Position numbers and translations under genes: made by a program. Source: Astropecten irregularis (taxonomy: Eukaryota > Echinodermata > Asteroidea > Paxillosida > Astropectinidae). From it: 64,000 nt of DNA. The stretch spans positions 1,860,001 to 1,924,000 of the forward strand of contig OZ020251.1 of assembly GCA_963971285.1 (NCBI GenBank), given 5' to 3'. Positions 1 through 11,086 of the stretch are shown piece by piece (positions within the stretch are counted from its first letter, which is position 1; the number at the start of each line of letters is the position of its first letter). The notes under the pieces are model-generated. The model was given only the letters and a program-made list of their open reading frames with translations, did no database searches and was not told where the DNA came from.

Positions 1-170
1 CATGGGCATGTCTTGAGAAATGTTTCAAGGATTCACCAGGGACGTCGGTCACTCTCAAGAATTGGTGTTCTTTCACACGATGACACTGTTGTAAGATTTC
101 ACAAGCATGAAAAAACTCGCAAGCCGTGCGATTTTTTTAGCATCGTGTGTACTTATAGGCTTAAAAAAAA
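1..170. repeat. Partial copy of an inverted-repeat element (family F)
   Basis: The stretch shares long runs with the complete element at 10520-10726, including the words CACCAGGGACG, GGTCACTCTCAAG and CACACGATGACACT. Only part of the element is present because the window starts inside it. No coding signal is seen here. The stretch from 170 to about 740 holds nothing I can name beyond a short GACCCCCGACCCCCGTG-type GC patch near 630. Confidence 0.5.
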
Positions 171-745
171 AGTAGGCCTATATCATGATGGTAAATATTG
201 TGTTTTAAAGTGCACCTATAAGTCACGAACCCAGTAAACTCCTCCAAAATTTAAACCTAGTCACGCCCCCACTTGAGAAGGGAGAAATCTCTTTTGGGGA
301 AGAGAAATAAATATGCAGTCCAAAAAAATATCAAATGTTCCCCATTGCATAAAATAAATATGAAGTTAATCTGTATAAACAGCTTGGTTGAGTAAACTGA
401 ATGAAATATGCTTGGTATGGACCACCTACAAAATTAGGTGAACTACTTTTACGCCTCTTTCCCAAATATTGACGAAACCTGGTATTCAATGGCTCTGTTT
501 ACTTTCCCAAAAATAATACAGACCGGGGTTGACCTTCAGCCGTGGATTATGGTAAATGCTTTGGACAGTCTCCTCTAGCTCCATGGACAGTGTAAAGACC
601 TTTTCACACACGATCAAAAAAATCCACGGGTCTGACCCCCGACCCCCGTGACTGACCCAAATCAATCGTTGGTCCCGTGTTATAATAAACCCTATTGACG
701 AGGTGGGTTGAGAGCAGTTGACCCGGGTGTTAAAACAAATTTCTT

Positions 746-857
746 AGAGTTGGGAGGGCCTGACGCGTTTCGATCCTAGCACTGGATCTTTATCGAAGGC
801 TTTATCGAAGGACAAAGATCCTGCTAGGATCGAAACGCGTCAGGCCCTCCCAACTCT
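746..857. repeat. Perfect 36-bp inverted repeat (hairpin) made of two head-to-head hairpin-repeat units
   Basis: Arms at 746-781 and 822-857 are exact reverse complements over 36 bp, with a 40-bp spacer that can pair further (GGATCTTT with AAAGATCC). Each arm is one copy of the dispersed unit that forms the tandem array at 42835-43775. The sequence therefore looks like two units joined in opposite orientation. It is non-coding. Confidence 0.9.
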
Positions 858-1127
858 ACGAAATTTACAACTCTCAGGTCATTTTGGCTGATGAGCAGTT
901 TATTACTTGTATAAAACAAATTTCTGATAAAACGCCGGCCCTTAGATGCGATAACACATGCGAATTATCCCGTATACATGGTGTTCCAGAAAAAACGCAA
1001 CACTGTGTCGGGAACCATTAGCCTATTTTATCACTTCAAGATTCATCTATTATGATACAGCCATGTCTTGGCTATCACCATATAGAATTTAAGCACAATC
1101 GGGCTGAAATTGGCGAAAATTATGACT

Positions 1128-1410
1128 AATTGAAACCTATATACCTTTCAAATTTTCCGCCTGAAATGGTGTATTTATCCAGAAATTAGTAAAACAACGA
1201 CCGAAAATCTTTTTGATCTTTTAAAAGATCAAAATAAAAAAGAGAAAAGACTTAAGAAATATTTTGCCCGTTTTTTCACTGTTTCCTCAAAAAGTGGGCA
1301 CCGCGTATGGGACTGAAATTTGCACAGATGACTGTTACTGTATCTTCCTTGGTGTTTTTGCCCACGAATCTGTATTTCTTTGACAAAAACCAAAGTATGA
1401 TTACCTTTAA
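1128..1410 (-). repeat. MITE family A, 5'-truncated copy
   Basis: This matches the about 360-bp family A described at 11087-11449, read on the minus strand. It keeps the internal palindrome GATCTTTTAAAAGATC and the terminal AACCAAAGTATGAT...ACCTTTAA end. The other end is missing or too degraded to place exactly. The open frames across it are chance frames. Confidence 0.8.
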
Positions 1411-2539
1411 GGTACTTTGACTTGACCCGGGGCGATATCACATAGTTTTGTTGTTCATGCTTTCAATCAGTTGCCATAGTAAACATGAAAGTAAAATTTT
1501 ACCAAAGTTAAGACCGAAGGAGGCGATTTTGATGATTTTGAGGTTTCTATAAATTCAGTTTTATATTCAAAGCAGTTCGATTGCTGCAGTATAATCAATG
1601 TTTATAGCTTTTTGTATCATTTTGTAGCCGGTTTATTACCCCCCCCCCCCCCACCCCCACGTTGCCACGCCGATATGAACACCCCCATTAGTATAAACTC
1701 GGAACGATAGTTTCTTTTTGTTTCGACGAAATGGTCAGGAATTCGTCCTATAATTGTTTCAAAGTTTTTTGCGAAGATCGTCCAGTTTGTACCCTTATTC
1801 CAATTTTCCAAACCCCTCTAAGGTTCCGTATACATCCATACTCAAAACGTCGCGGTATTTCTTTCTTTCAAGGTCCAGCTATACTAGTGACCGATTTTGT
1901 CTTTCAGGTCACAATTTATTCGTGTGCTTGTTGAGCTGAACATGTTCCACTTGTCGTTTCAAGTACGTACAGCGTTGATTCACCAAAATTGATCGGTTGG
2001 CAAAGTAAAAGTAAAAGTACAATGGAGTTTATAACATTGCATTCCTTTTACAATACGGAGCTATGTTAATACTGAAAAGGCGGCGTGTTCCAAGAATTTA
2101 AACATTTTGACTGCATTTTGCGCGATAAAAGAGCTAAAGTCCTTCAGAGCTGCACATAACGCGCGGAGGGACTTTCCCCATTTTGCACCGTTGATATTGA
2201 AACTATATTCGGCCTTCGCAACCAGGCTGGAATTCCGATAGTCAACCCGCTGAAAAAAACATTGAACCCTTCGTAACAATAGGATGGTTACAATAGGTAT
2301 ACCTCTAGTCGGCCTATTTTTATAGCATTGCCATAGGGATATTAGTGGCGCTTCTGGGAATTCGATATCAAAGCCTTAGGCAAAGTTTGTTTTGTAATAA
2401 CAGCACGAAATCCTTTTTCTGTAGCATGTTTACGGCGTCAATGGTTACGTTATGTGAATCACTGTGGATAGAAAAAAAAGAGCAAGACTGGCATGAATTT
2501 GTCTGCATGATAGTTTTGTGTCGAAAATTCTACAACGTG

Positions 2540-2795
2540 CTGTGGGCTGTGGTGACCCAGTGGTCTGGTCGTAGGCCTTCTCAAGGTCTTGTGGTCAGTT
2601 TGCGGATTGTGGGTTCGAATCCAGCCATGGGCTAGTGGTGCTTGTGTCCTTGGGCAAGACGCTCTGTCACATCATAGAGTGCTCCTCTTCACCCACATGC
2701 AGGGGCAAATAGGACCTGGTATTTTAGAGATGGATTTGTGTTTGATTGGCCTTCGCGCGCCTTCTGCTGCCAGGGGCCAGGCCGGCCACAAACAC
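2540..2795 (+). repeat. tRNA-derived SINE with a TTGGGCAAGAC core
   Basis: A tRNA-like head has an A-box-like GTGACCCAGTGGTC and a B box GGGTTCGAATCC (near 2613). It is followed by GTGTCCTTGGGCAAGACGCT, a core word shared by many metazoan SINEs of the V/Deu type. The tail is GC-rich and ends near 2795. Assignment to a named SINE family is not possible by eye. Open frames over this stretch are not genes. Confidence 0.65.
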
Positions 2796-2912
2796 CACGG
2801 ACACAGTAAGGGTACTTTCTGAGTAGGCCTATCGCTATAAAGGTCGCTCTTCAACTAGATTCAAATTTGTATATATTATATAAGTCTGTAGATAATGTCT
2901 ACACATCAGGCC

Positions 2913-3038
2913 GTGTCCAAAATTTCTGGCTGCGACCGCAAATGACACTCAAGTCTATGGAAACAGCCGCAGTCACTGGCTGTAGTGGCTGCCGTAGGTT
3001 CTTTTGTAACTTGCGGCCGCAGCCAGAGATTTGGGACA
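2913..3038. repeat. MITE family E (TGTCCCAAATCTCTGGCTGC ends)
   Basis: The ends are inverted copies: TGTCCAAAATTTCTGGCTGCG on the left and GCAGCCAGAGATTTGGGACA on the right, with a second inner pair around GCAGTCACTGGC. Related copies are at 53380-53480 and about 62225-62335. It is non-coding and non-autonomous. Confidence 0.7.
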
Positions 3039-3585
3039 AGATATAGGAAGCTGATGGTTGGCGGATTTCCTGAGGTTTCCATCATCCGCCAGATCCTTGA
3101 CCATGATAATAATTGTTGATAAACATTAGCCTTGACATCAAGGCTAGGCTTATAAATTGTGTCATAATAGCATTTACGTGTGTGGACCGTAAATTCGACT
3201 GGAGGATAGCCTTTCACTCAAGCCTATGTTCTATCAACGACTGTATGTCAGCCACTGGCCGTTGTGCTGCCTGCCCAAGAAAATGCTTGGTGCGGAGGCT
3301 ACGAGGTCTAATCGAACTTGACACCGAATGTTCTAGAGATTGCGTATTCTGTACGTACACTTTCCTCCAATGAGTTTCAAATGAATTCAAGTTTTGTAAT
3401 GATTGTGCTTGAGTATTAATATGTCGCAGAGAATTGTGATATTTTAAAGGTTTCTCCTTTCTAATTCGTCCTTTATAAACTCACTTTCCCTCTTTTTTAT
3501 GTTGTGTTTGCTTAATTTCAGCAACTTTACATCCATTGTCCAGTGCTCTCCCAAAATTATATCAACAAAACTTTAATTTTTCTAG

Positions 3586-3686
3586 TCGTCGCCCATAAAG
3601 CCATGGACAACGCCAGCCAGGTTCTGGCCTCGAAAGGTATCAACATCTGGGCCAACATTTCTAGCTCTATCTACAATGTCAGCTAA
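3586..3686 (+). CDS. Possible terminal coding exon of an unidentified gene
   Basis: A pyrimidine-rich acceptor (TTTAATTTTTCTAG) is followed by 32 codons in phase 2 and a TAA stop at 3684. The peptide includes HKAMDNASQVLASKG and INIWANISSS. Base composition is richer in G and C than the AT-rich flanks, with codon-like third-position bias, which is why I list it. I do not recognise the family. No upstream exon is visible in 1-3585, so if real the gene enters from the left or has a long intron. A chance open frame next to a chance AG is the main alternative. Confidence 0.3.
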
Positions 3687-4629
3687 ATATAGCGCATTGT
3701 TCAAGCACAATAGACTATACAACCAATACGCCTATTATGATTTTTCACAGTGTGTTAAACATTTTCGACGGGGATATACCTATTTTTAAGAGTTCATTGT
3801 TGCACTTTGTGTACTCAACACCCGCAGCTAGTGGTGCGTGAAAAAATACGCCTGTTGTGGGACTAGCAGGTCTCGAACTGACGTCATGCTGACGTCGTTA
3901 CTGAGCCGCAAATACGTAGGTAAAATACCGAAATAGTTAATCATAATGGGAGGTATTTAACGTCTGAGTGAGTGTCCATCTAAAAAAAGACATCCTTGTC
4001 CTTGCAGTAGTCATAATCGAAGCTAAATCACAATCTTCTTGGTCACAAGAGGGCGCTATAACATTTTCCAACCATTTTGGGCGATACAATGCGGAATATT
4101 GAGCTATGCACTTCCCCTGTTAAACTTTTAACAAATGAAATGTATAGTGAAATGCCTTGAGTGACTAACGAACTAATTCAAAATCCCCAATTGCATACGT
4201 GTATTTTCTTTGCATTATTATGGAAAGCAGTTTACTCAAAAAAGGTCTTAAATAATTGAACTGTTTAATCAATCAAAAAGGGAAGTAAAAAGTCCTGCTC
4301 ATAATTTCAACTAAAGCATGGACCTATTCACGGTGCATCCATCCTGCATTCAAAGCAGTGCAATCAAACCGAGGCTTGGATTCAAAATAGTCTGGTACCA
4401 GTTTTCTTTTCAGTATTGGTGTTATCTTTTCCAACAGGTATACAAGGAAGGTGACAAGATGGATGCACCGTAAAATAGGGCCTACGTGTTGTTTGTTTTT
4501 TATTCGATTCCAACCGAGACCCAAACGAACTGAACAGTAAAACCTGCCAAGTCATCATGGTCACATCACCTTACTGTTGTTGTAATGAAAACGGGAGGGA
4601 AAAGCTTACAATACAGGATTGATAACATA

Positions 4630-4940
4630 GTATTACCCATCAGACAAATGTTCACAGATTTACTTATAACTTTCAGGGTATGAAATGACGTATTCATCTA
4701 CTCCAGAAATTTGTAAAACAAAGACCGAAAACAGTTTTGATATCGGGGTACGATCAAAACCATTCTTTATGTTTTATAAGAAATATTGAGTCGGGCTTTT
4801 TCGCTATTTTCTCGTGACTCAGAATGATGTCCAATTGAGCTCAAATTTTCACAGGTTTATCATTTCATGCACATGCTGGACTAGACAAAGTATGAGTGCT
4901 GTTCTTTCACTTTATACCAATCATGTTCTTTAAATAAGGA
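4630..4940 (-). repeat. MITE family A, diverged copy
   Basis: Parts of family A can be followed in order: ACAGATTTAC near the left, CTCCAGAAATTTGTAAAACAAAG in the middle, CACTATTTTC-like text and ACAAAGTATGA at the right. It is strongly mutated, so this is an old copy. Nothing else is seen between 3700 and 5400 apart from AT-rich non-coding DNA. Confidence 0.5.
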
Positions 4941-5414
4941 AGCATTTTTGATTGACAGTTCTTTTTTGCCGTTCCTTGTGTCGGTTCAATCTTTCCAGGA
5001 CTCGTGTATATCCGCCCCGCCCAGTAACCATTGATACTTTATACTGCTTCAATCTCATTCAAAGAATGATTACTCATTGGTTGTTTATTGATCATGACAT
5101 CGACAAAATTCTCTTCTTTACTTCTGTATAGACCTTAATGACTCACTCAGGGAAATACACGAGAAAAAACAGCAAGTGGACCTAAACTTATCGGTGACAC
5201 CCAAAAGTTATAGATTCATACAATTGCTTTTGATGAAATTTACAGTGTAGCCTAAATGGCTAATTAATTGACACTTGTCTCCGGGCGTTGGTGGTTCTTC
5301 TGACTCGGTGTTCTTGACGGGTTTTCTGATGTAAAATATAGGCCATTTTCTTCTTTTTGCTGATATGGCAAGTCATGCTCACACATAGTTATAAGCACAG
5401 TTTCCAAAATCGGC

Positions 5415-5774
5415 TTAAAGGTACTACCGAAACAGAAATCTTCACATATTTACCCATGCATAACTTACATGGTATATGAATGCATGGTGATAGTAGAAAC
5501 ATATACCGTTCAAATTGTTCCGCCTGAAATGCTGTATTTTTCCAGAAAAGAGTGAAACCAATTACCAAAAACAATGTTGATCTTCGGAAGATCAAGAATA
5601 ACGGTGAAAAGATTTTTAAAATACCGTGTTTTTTGTTCTCACTATTTTCTCACAAAGTGGGCACCGGACTATGAATTTCACAGATGAAATGTATTACTGT
5701 ATTCTTTCTTGATAATTATGTTTGCCCATGAATCTGTATTTCTTTGACAAAACCCTGAATATGAAATGACCTTG
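5415..5774 (-). repeat. MITE family A copy
   Basis: The copy starts with TTAAAGGTACTACCGAAACAG and runs through the family landmarks (TTCCGCCTGAAATGCTG, TTGATCTTCGGAAGATCAA, AAAGTGGGCACCG, GCCCATGAATCTGTATTTC). The right end is worn. The internal palindrome reads GATCTTCGGAAGATC here rather than GATCTTTTAAAAGATC: the loop changed but the arms stayed complementary. Confidence 0.8.
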
Positions 5775-6795
5775 AAGAATGGTGAGAATAAAGGCTGTTC
5801 GAAATTACTATGAATTCTCGCGGAATGCAGCCAGATATCGTTCATTTCACTCTGCTGATAATGAATAAGTCCGGCATGTTAACACTAATGAGGGTTGTGT
5901 AATTAGCCACTATCACATGACAACCACCTGCCATCAAACCTCATTAAGCTTGTCTCAATGAACAAAGACCTGTCATAACAATATGATTACATTTAAACCG
6001 GTATACCAGCGACTTCATCATGATTTTGTACATACTACATTCATCTTTTAATAGCCTATATGACAAAGTAATTTACTTGTCCTCTGTCCGCATCGCTTCA
6101 GTGACTTGCTATTCTTACAAGCAAAATGATGAGCCGTTGTTCTCTGTCCAATTTGTTGTTTTATTGTTGTTGAAATGCACACCCCGTTCATACATTTCAC
6201 AGTAAGCTGTTCAATACTTGAAGGGACCCAGTGATAATACGGTATCAGCAAAAAAATTGACTGATGGCCAAGACGTTATGTGCTAAGTATACATTGTAAA
6301 TGCATGATGACTATGGTATACTCAAACATTAACAATTCATAGCTCTATAGAAGTGTGGTATTTAACTCCGGAATACTATATTCTCGGCAGCTCTCTAGAC
6401 TGCTTTCCGTCCCAACACATTAAATGTACATTCGAGTAACGTAGACGTCAGGAGACAACCGTACGGTCGGGAACCGGGACCAGTCTATCGGCTCTCGTTA
6501 TAAAAGCGATGAATGTTTTTACATCTTGAGGGCGCTCTATTGACGCCATATTTAGGGCATGCCTTATATACATACAGCCTTCATTTCAGCCCAAAAGGTT
6601 ATAATACAAAATGCATAAGGCAATGTTGTAGCTGAGGATATTCCAATTGTCTTTATTAAACTTTACTTCGTGTGTAAATTCATTGCATTGCAAGTATGGT
6701 ACTTTTTTTTTTTCCTGGCGATGGCTTGTGTCGAAAGAGAGCGTCTGGTATAGCGCCCTCATGAGAAGAAATTAACTTTGTTTGCCAGACAGTAA
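5775..6795. other. AT-rich stretch with no gene seen
   Basis: I see no splice-consistent coding exon, RNA gene or clear repeat boundary in this stretch. Short open frames are present on both strands but have no codon bias or recognisable motif. Confidence 0.5.
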
Positions 6796-7040
6796 GGGCG
6801 TTTTCGAAACGGAGGCTTAAGCTCAGGCTCAGGCTCCAGCTCTGACATCCATAATTATGCTGAAAATATAGGTTGTGGTTTTTCATTGAAGCTGATACTT
6901 TGTTTCCCTTTTCAAACAAGAGAATCTACTTCAGAACCGCAGCCAAAAGTCTCTATTTTGATACGCGTTGTTTTGGAATGGATTCACGAAATGGAGCCGG
7001 AGCCTGAAACGGAGCCTGAGCCTCCGTTTCGAAAACGCCC
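6796..7040. repeat. MITE family B, complete copy
   Basis: The ends are inverted repeats: GGGCGTTTTCGAAACGGAGG at the left and its reverse complement at 7021-7040. Inside the ends sit tandem GGCTCA hexamers. The interior (TTGTGGTTTTTCATTGAAGC, AACCGCAGCCAAAAGTC) is shared with copies at 8624, 9475, 21524, 23901 and 51000. It has no coding capacity. I could not define a target-site duplication. Confidence 0.85.
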
Positions 7041-7089
7041 TGTGTGAAATGTTCTGGGTGTTCAAAGGCTCTTCTAAAATACTCACCCG

Positions 7090-7178
7090 ATGTTCTTCGT
7101 GGTCTTGCCGTCCGGTCACTTGGTCGCCTGAGATTTCCCGCGCTTTGAGAAAGGTGGTGGCCGCCGCCAAGTTGTCCC
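7090..7178 (-). CDS. Possible first coding exon of an unknown minus-strand gene
   Basis: Reading the minus strand, a GC-rich open stretch encodes AAATTFLKAREISGDQ and GRQDHEEHR and runs into a strong donor, CGG|GTGAGT, near 7090. It lies just downstream of a promoter-like patch with a CRE and two E-boxes. No ATG in this frame is certain, so the start may lie upstream or the exon may be 5' untranslated. I do not recognise the peptide and no second exon was found to the left. This may equally be a non-coding first exon. Confidence 0.25.
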
Positions 7179-7184
7179 AGGCAA

Positions 7185-7320
7185 CGTGGCGGTGACGTCA
7201 TTCTGGAAAACGTCATTGGCTGAGATTCAGCAGCGTGTGGTCGATGATCACGTGCTTGATCACGTGCTTTGTGTGGCGATGTTGGCATAAATGTTTGGCG
7301 CAGGCTGCATTGAGCCAATG
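7185..7320 (-). promoter_or_regulatory. CpG-rich promoter-like patch with CRE, tandem E-boxes and CCAAT
   Basis: The patch carries a perfect palindromic CRE (TGACGTCA, 7193-7200), two CACGTG E-boxes at 7249-7254 and 7261-7266 inside a 12-bp tandem repeat (GATCACGTGCTT), and inverted CCAAT motifs near 7215 and 7313. It is GC-rich and CpG-rich unlike its AT-rich flanks. Direction is inferred from the strong donor site at 7090 on the minus strand. Confidence 0.4.
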
Positions 7321-7402
7321 AGGAAGCTGTGTATGTGGAGGGAAAAGTATTACTAAATTTATGATCCTTTTCAAAACCTCGATTTGATCCCTCAGCCCTG
7401 GC

Positions 7403-7603
7403 TTAAAGGTAGTATCATATTTTGGTTTTTATCAAAGAAATACAGATTCACGGGCAGAAATATCAAGACGGATACAGTAACAGTCATCTGTGAAAATTTC
7501 AGTCCCATACGGTGCCCACTTTTTGAGAAAAAAAGTAGTGAAAAACAGCCACGGTATTTCTTAAGTCTTTTCTCTTTCATTTTTGATTTTTTTTTTTTTT
7601 TTT
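7403..7603 (+). repeat. MITE family A, 3'-truncated copy
   Basis: It begins with TTAAAGGTAGTATCATATTT and follows the family for 200 bp before ending in a poly-T run. The right half is absent. Confidence 0.8.
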
Positions 7604-7750
7604 AACTATTTTCAAACAAAACATTCAAATGGACAAATCAAACAGACCTCTCATCCATTTAATGTAGGTACTTATGTGTATATTTTGCATTGAACACAAA
7701 ACATTAGGCCTATACCTTGTTATAAGAAGACCCGCGTGTTTGTTTTAGTG

Positions 7751-8111
7751 TTAAAAGGTAATATTTGTTTTTCAAAGAAACGCAGATTCATGGGCAAAAA
7801 TATCAAGGAAGATACAATAACAGTCATAATGTGAACATTTCAGTCCCACACGGTGCCCACTATTTTTTTTTTTTTTAGAAAAAAGAGAAAAACGCCAACA
7901 TTTTTCTGAAGTCTTTTCACTGTTATCTTTAAAAGATTAAAAATGTTTTTGATCATTAGTTTGACTCTTTTCTGGATAATTACAGCATTTCAGGCTGAAC
8001 AATTTTAACGGTATGTTTCTACCATCAACATCGTCATACAAATAAGTTATATGTAAATCTGTGAACATTTTTGTTTCGGTATGCTACCAAAGTATGATAC
8101 TATACCTTTAA
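7751..8111 (+). repeat. MITE family A copy
   Basis: It starts at TTAAAAGGTAATAT and ends with CAAAGTATGATACTATACC before TTTAA. The order of internal landmarks is that of the family. The central palindrome has decayed on one side (CTTTAAAAGATTAAAAAT). Confidence 0.8.
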
Positions 8112-8623
8112 TACCAACTCATGATCGCCACTTAAAACCTTGTCATTTTTAGGTTTATTTATGTTTTAATATCCATGCAGGAAGGCAGCTTATCGCGCTG
8201 TAATGTATGTGATCTTTATTTTCCATCACATCATAGTGACATTATGACATTTCCGAGTTTTCCTGTCTACGAGTGAAGGGTATTTCCCCCTGTTCCCCTC
8301 GCCCGGGCCCGGCCCACGGGTCTGGGTAGCGTGGGCGGTAGTGACACCACGCGTCATTATACTCTGGCATCATTAATACGGTACAAATTGCCATGATGTC
8401 CCTTTTCTATCTTTAGACTCGATCTCTGTCTATGTGCGGAAATCCTCTATACACATTTTTGGCACATTCAGCACATTAATTGCACGATGCGTTGATTGGT
8501 GTATGTGCGAGCGCGGAGTGCGTGCGGGATGTATGCGCATGTGACTTGGCAAACGCATAGAGCAAGTTAAAATTAATTTTAATATAGCTCTATGGGCAAA
8601 CGTCATAAGTGCAGCTCATGATA

Positions 8624-8870
8624 GGGCATTTTACGAAACGGAGTCTAAGGCTCAGGCTCAGGCTCCATTTCTTATATCCATTTTAAAGTATCAGGTATCA
8701 AAATGGAGGTTTTGGGGTACGGATTCGAAGTACATTATACTCAGTTTCAAACAAGAAAATGGAACTTCAACCTCAGGAAAAGAATTCACAACCTAGCTGT
8801 ATTTTCAGTTTTTATATAACGGAGCCTAAGCCCAAGCCCAAAGCCTAATCCATCGTTTCATGACGTTTCT
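8624..8870. repeat. MITE family B, diverged copy
   Basis: It starts with GGGCATTTTACGAAACGGAG, has GGCTCA tandem hexamers, then the inverted interior and AAGCCCAAGCCCAAAGCC near the right. It is more diverged than the copies at 6796 and 21524. The flank 8115-8620 includes a GC patch (about 8290-8350) with no open frame worth reporting. Confidence 0.65.
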
Positions 8871-9470
8871 GGGGTCAACTTCCACAAATAATAAATTTAT
8901 ATTCTGACAACAAAAGGCTTGCTATAGGTTTTTTGGGGAAAAGGTGGAAGTCTTTAAAGAACCCAAGTTGTCAACGTTGCGAACTGTATGCTCTGGCCAT
9001 CTCCAAGATGCCTATAGAGCTGTTTTCCTGAATGATGCCCACCAAATTGTAATGATAAGAAAATCAACTGAGATTCAGAATTTGCTAAAGCACCCAAAAT
9101 TTTGATTAAGCATAAAAAGTCTCGCTATAAGTAAAAATCAGCTTACTGGTCCAAATCCCCATGTATATGATATGCCAAGGAAATAATAGCTTAACTAAAA
9201 ATCAAAAGCAATAAATCAAAGGTGAACTTTGCTTGGCAACTCTTTTAAAAGCAAGGAGGAATTTTCCTGCTAAGCAATTTTCATAATTAAAGCATGTCTA
9301 TGAAACTGGTTCCAGATTCAAACAATCTAACACTGCATTATTCTGGTTGGTAACCCGCGAATGCTACCCAAACTGTTCTCGTACTTAGTAGATTATTTGC
9401 CTTAAGTCCCCACTTTCAGGCGACTGAAAACAATCGGTAGGCAACAACTGGTTTACGATGATCCCAAATT
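8871..9470. other. Non-coding stretch with an old family C-like remnant
   Basis: Words such as TTTGCTAAAGCACCCAAAAT, GATTAAGCATAAAAAGTC and CTTGGCAAC resemble scattered parts of MITE family C, but I cannot place both ends. No gene is seen. Confidence 0.35.
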
Positions 9471-9474
9471 TTGC

Positions 9475-9728
9475 TTTTTCCAAACCTCGGCACCTGCTCA
9501 GGCTCCGGCTTCGTCTCTGTAATCCATATGCTGAAATATTGGTTGTGGTTAAGGTTTTTCATTGAAGTTAAAGCTCTGTTTTCTTTTTCAAACCAGAGAA
9601 TCTACTTCAAAACAGCAGCCAAAAGCCTCTTTTTTGATACCAGGTATTTTAGAATGGATTCACGAAGTGGAGCCTGAGCCTGAGCCCGAGCCTTAGCCTG
9701 AGCCTGAGCCGAGTTTTAAAAATGGCCC
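9475..9728. repeat. MITE family B copy
   Basis: The interior TTGTGGTTAAGGTTTTTCAT and AACAGCAGCCAAAAGCCTC is followed by five GAGCCT-type hexamers and a worn right end (GAGTTTTAAAAATGGCCC). The left end is damaged. Confidence 0.75.
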
Positions 9729-10519
9729 TGGTTTTCGGACAGTATCACCACTGAGTGACATCTCAGCTCCCTGCAGTTGATGTCGTACTCATACTTGAAT
9801 CTATTCATGATGTTAGTGGATTGTTCCTTGTGTCATTGCTTTCTCATTCAAAAGATTGCCAGCGGCAATGTTCTTGTCACTGCATCTGACACTACACTAG
9901 TATTTTTGAACTTTTGAAGAATTTAAGAGAAATTTGTAGGCTATAGAAACATTATTCATCGCTGTTTGATTTAGTGTTGTTCACTACCGAGGGAAGTTGG
10001 TGTATAGGTGAAAGATATTGCCAGGTGGGAATTATTATCTGATGGGGAAATCAATCTTCGAATCTCAGATTGTTAGGTACGCGCTGATATATTGTTGTTT
10101 CGGCATTTTAAACATCACGAATATAGTTAGGTGGGAGGGGATTTGTTGAGGTACCTTTGTTTTGCTTGAGAAAAAACTTCCCCCACCCCACGCAGGTGTT
10201 TAAAACCAACTGCGATTCCCGTGAAGTTAACACAAGGTTTTTCAATGAACTGCCATTGGAGTTATGATCCATTTTTTTTGTCAGGGGAACTTGCACATTT
10301 CGACGGAATGTGACTGTAATGAATGTACTGCATTTTGCGTATGGAGCGAAAACATGCCTTCTTTTTGAGATAACTTTCATTTTCACTTTCTTGAACACCA
10401 TGTGCGAGTCATGCGCGCCTCTTCGAATTAGTTACATGGTGTGAACAATGATATATCGTTTTTATTCGCAGTGGGTATTTATTTGAAGGATAGCGTAACA
10501 TTTTAAGATGTGGCTCTAA
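9729..10519. other. No gene seen
   Basis: AT-rich sequence with no coding bias. The open frame across 10108-10401 on the minus strand lacks splice context, a recognisable motif or composition change, so I leave it out. Confidence 0.4.
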
Positions 10520-10726
10520 AGGCCTTTTTACACGACACTAAAAAACTCTCAACCATTGAGAAATTCTCTCATGGGTCTGGACCTCGGTCAAAATCTCTCA
10601 CCAGGGACGTGGGTCACTCTCAAGCATTGGTGTCCGTTCACACGATGACACTTGTGTAAGATTTCGCAAGCATGAGGGAATTATTCTCAATGGTTGAGAG
10701 TTTTTTAAGTGTCGTGTGAAAGGGCC
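10520..10726. repeat. MITE family F with long terminal inverted repeats
   Basis: About 43 bp at each end are inverted copies, with landmarks AGGCCTTTTTACACGACAC and CTCAACCATTGAGAA on the left and their complements on the right. The interior carries CACCAGGGACGTGGGTCACT. A related fragment opens the window at 1-170. Confidence 0.85.
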
Positions 10727-11086
10727 TATTGCTCTCCAAATTTAGTAAAACGAATTTATCTTTCGGAACAAAATCCACCCAGGAAGTTCGAAGACATTTT
10801 AGTTGTTTCCATTTTTTGCTCTCCGTACCACCCTACATTAGCTTGGATGGTTGGTTCTATATACACAATTTGTTCTATTTCTTTGGTTGTTTTCAAGTAT
10901 GATAGGCCCCTTATCATGCACGAACTACTATTCAACGAATTTTGAATCCGTTAATCCAGGAATGAGGAAATTCCTGGGTTGTGTTTTTCAAGCTCCCACT
11001 ACAGTTTTTTTTTGTTAATGCTTAAACTTTCCTTATTTATTGGATCAACAAATGTGTTTTCTGATCTTAATTTAGACTTTTACTAT

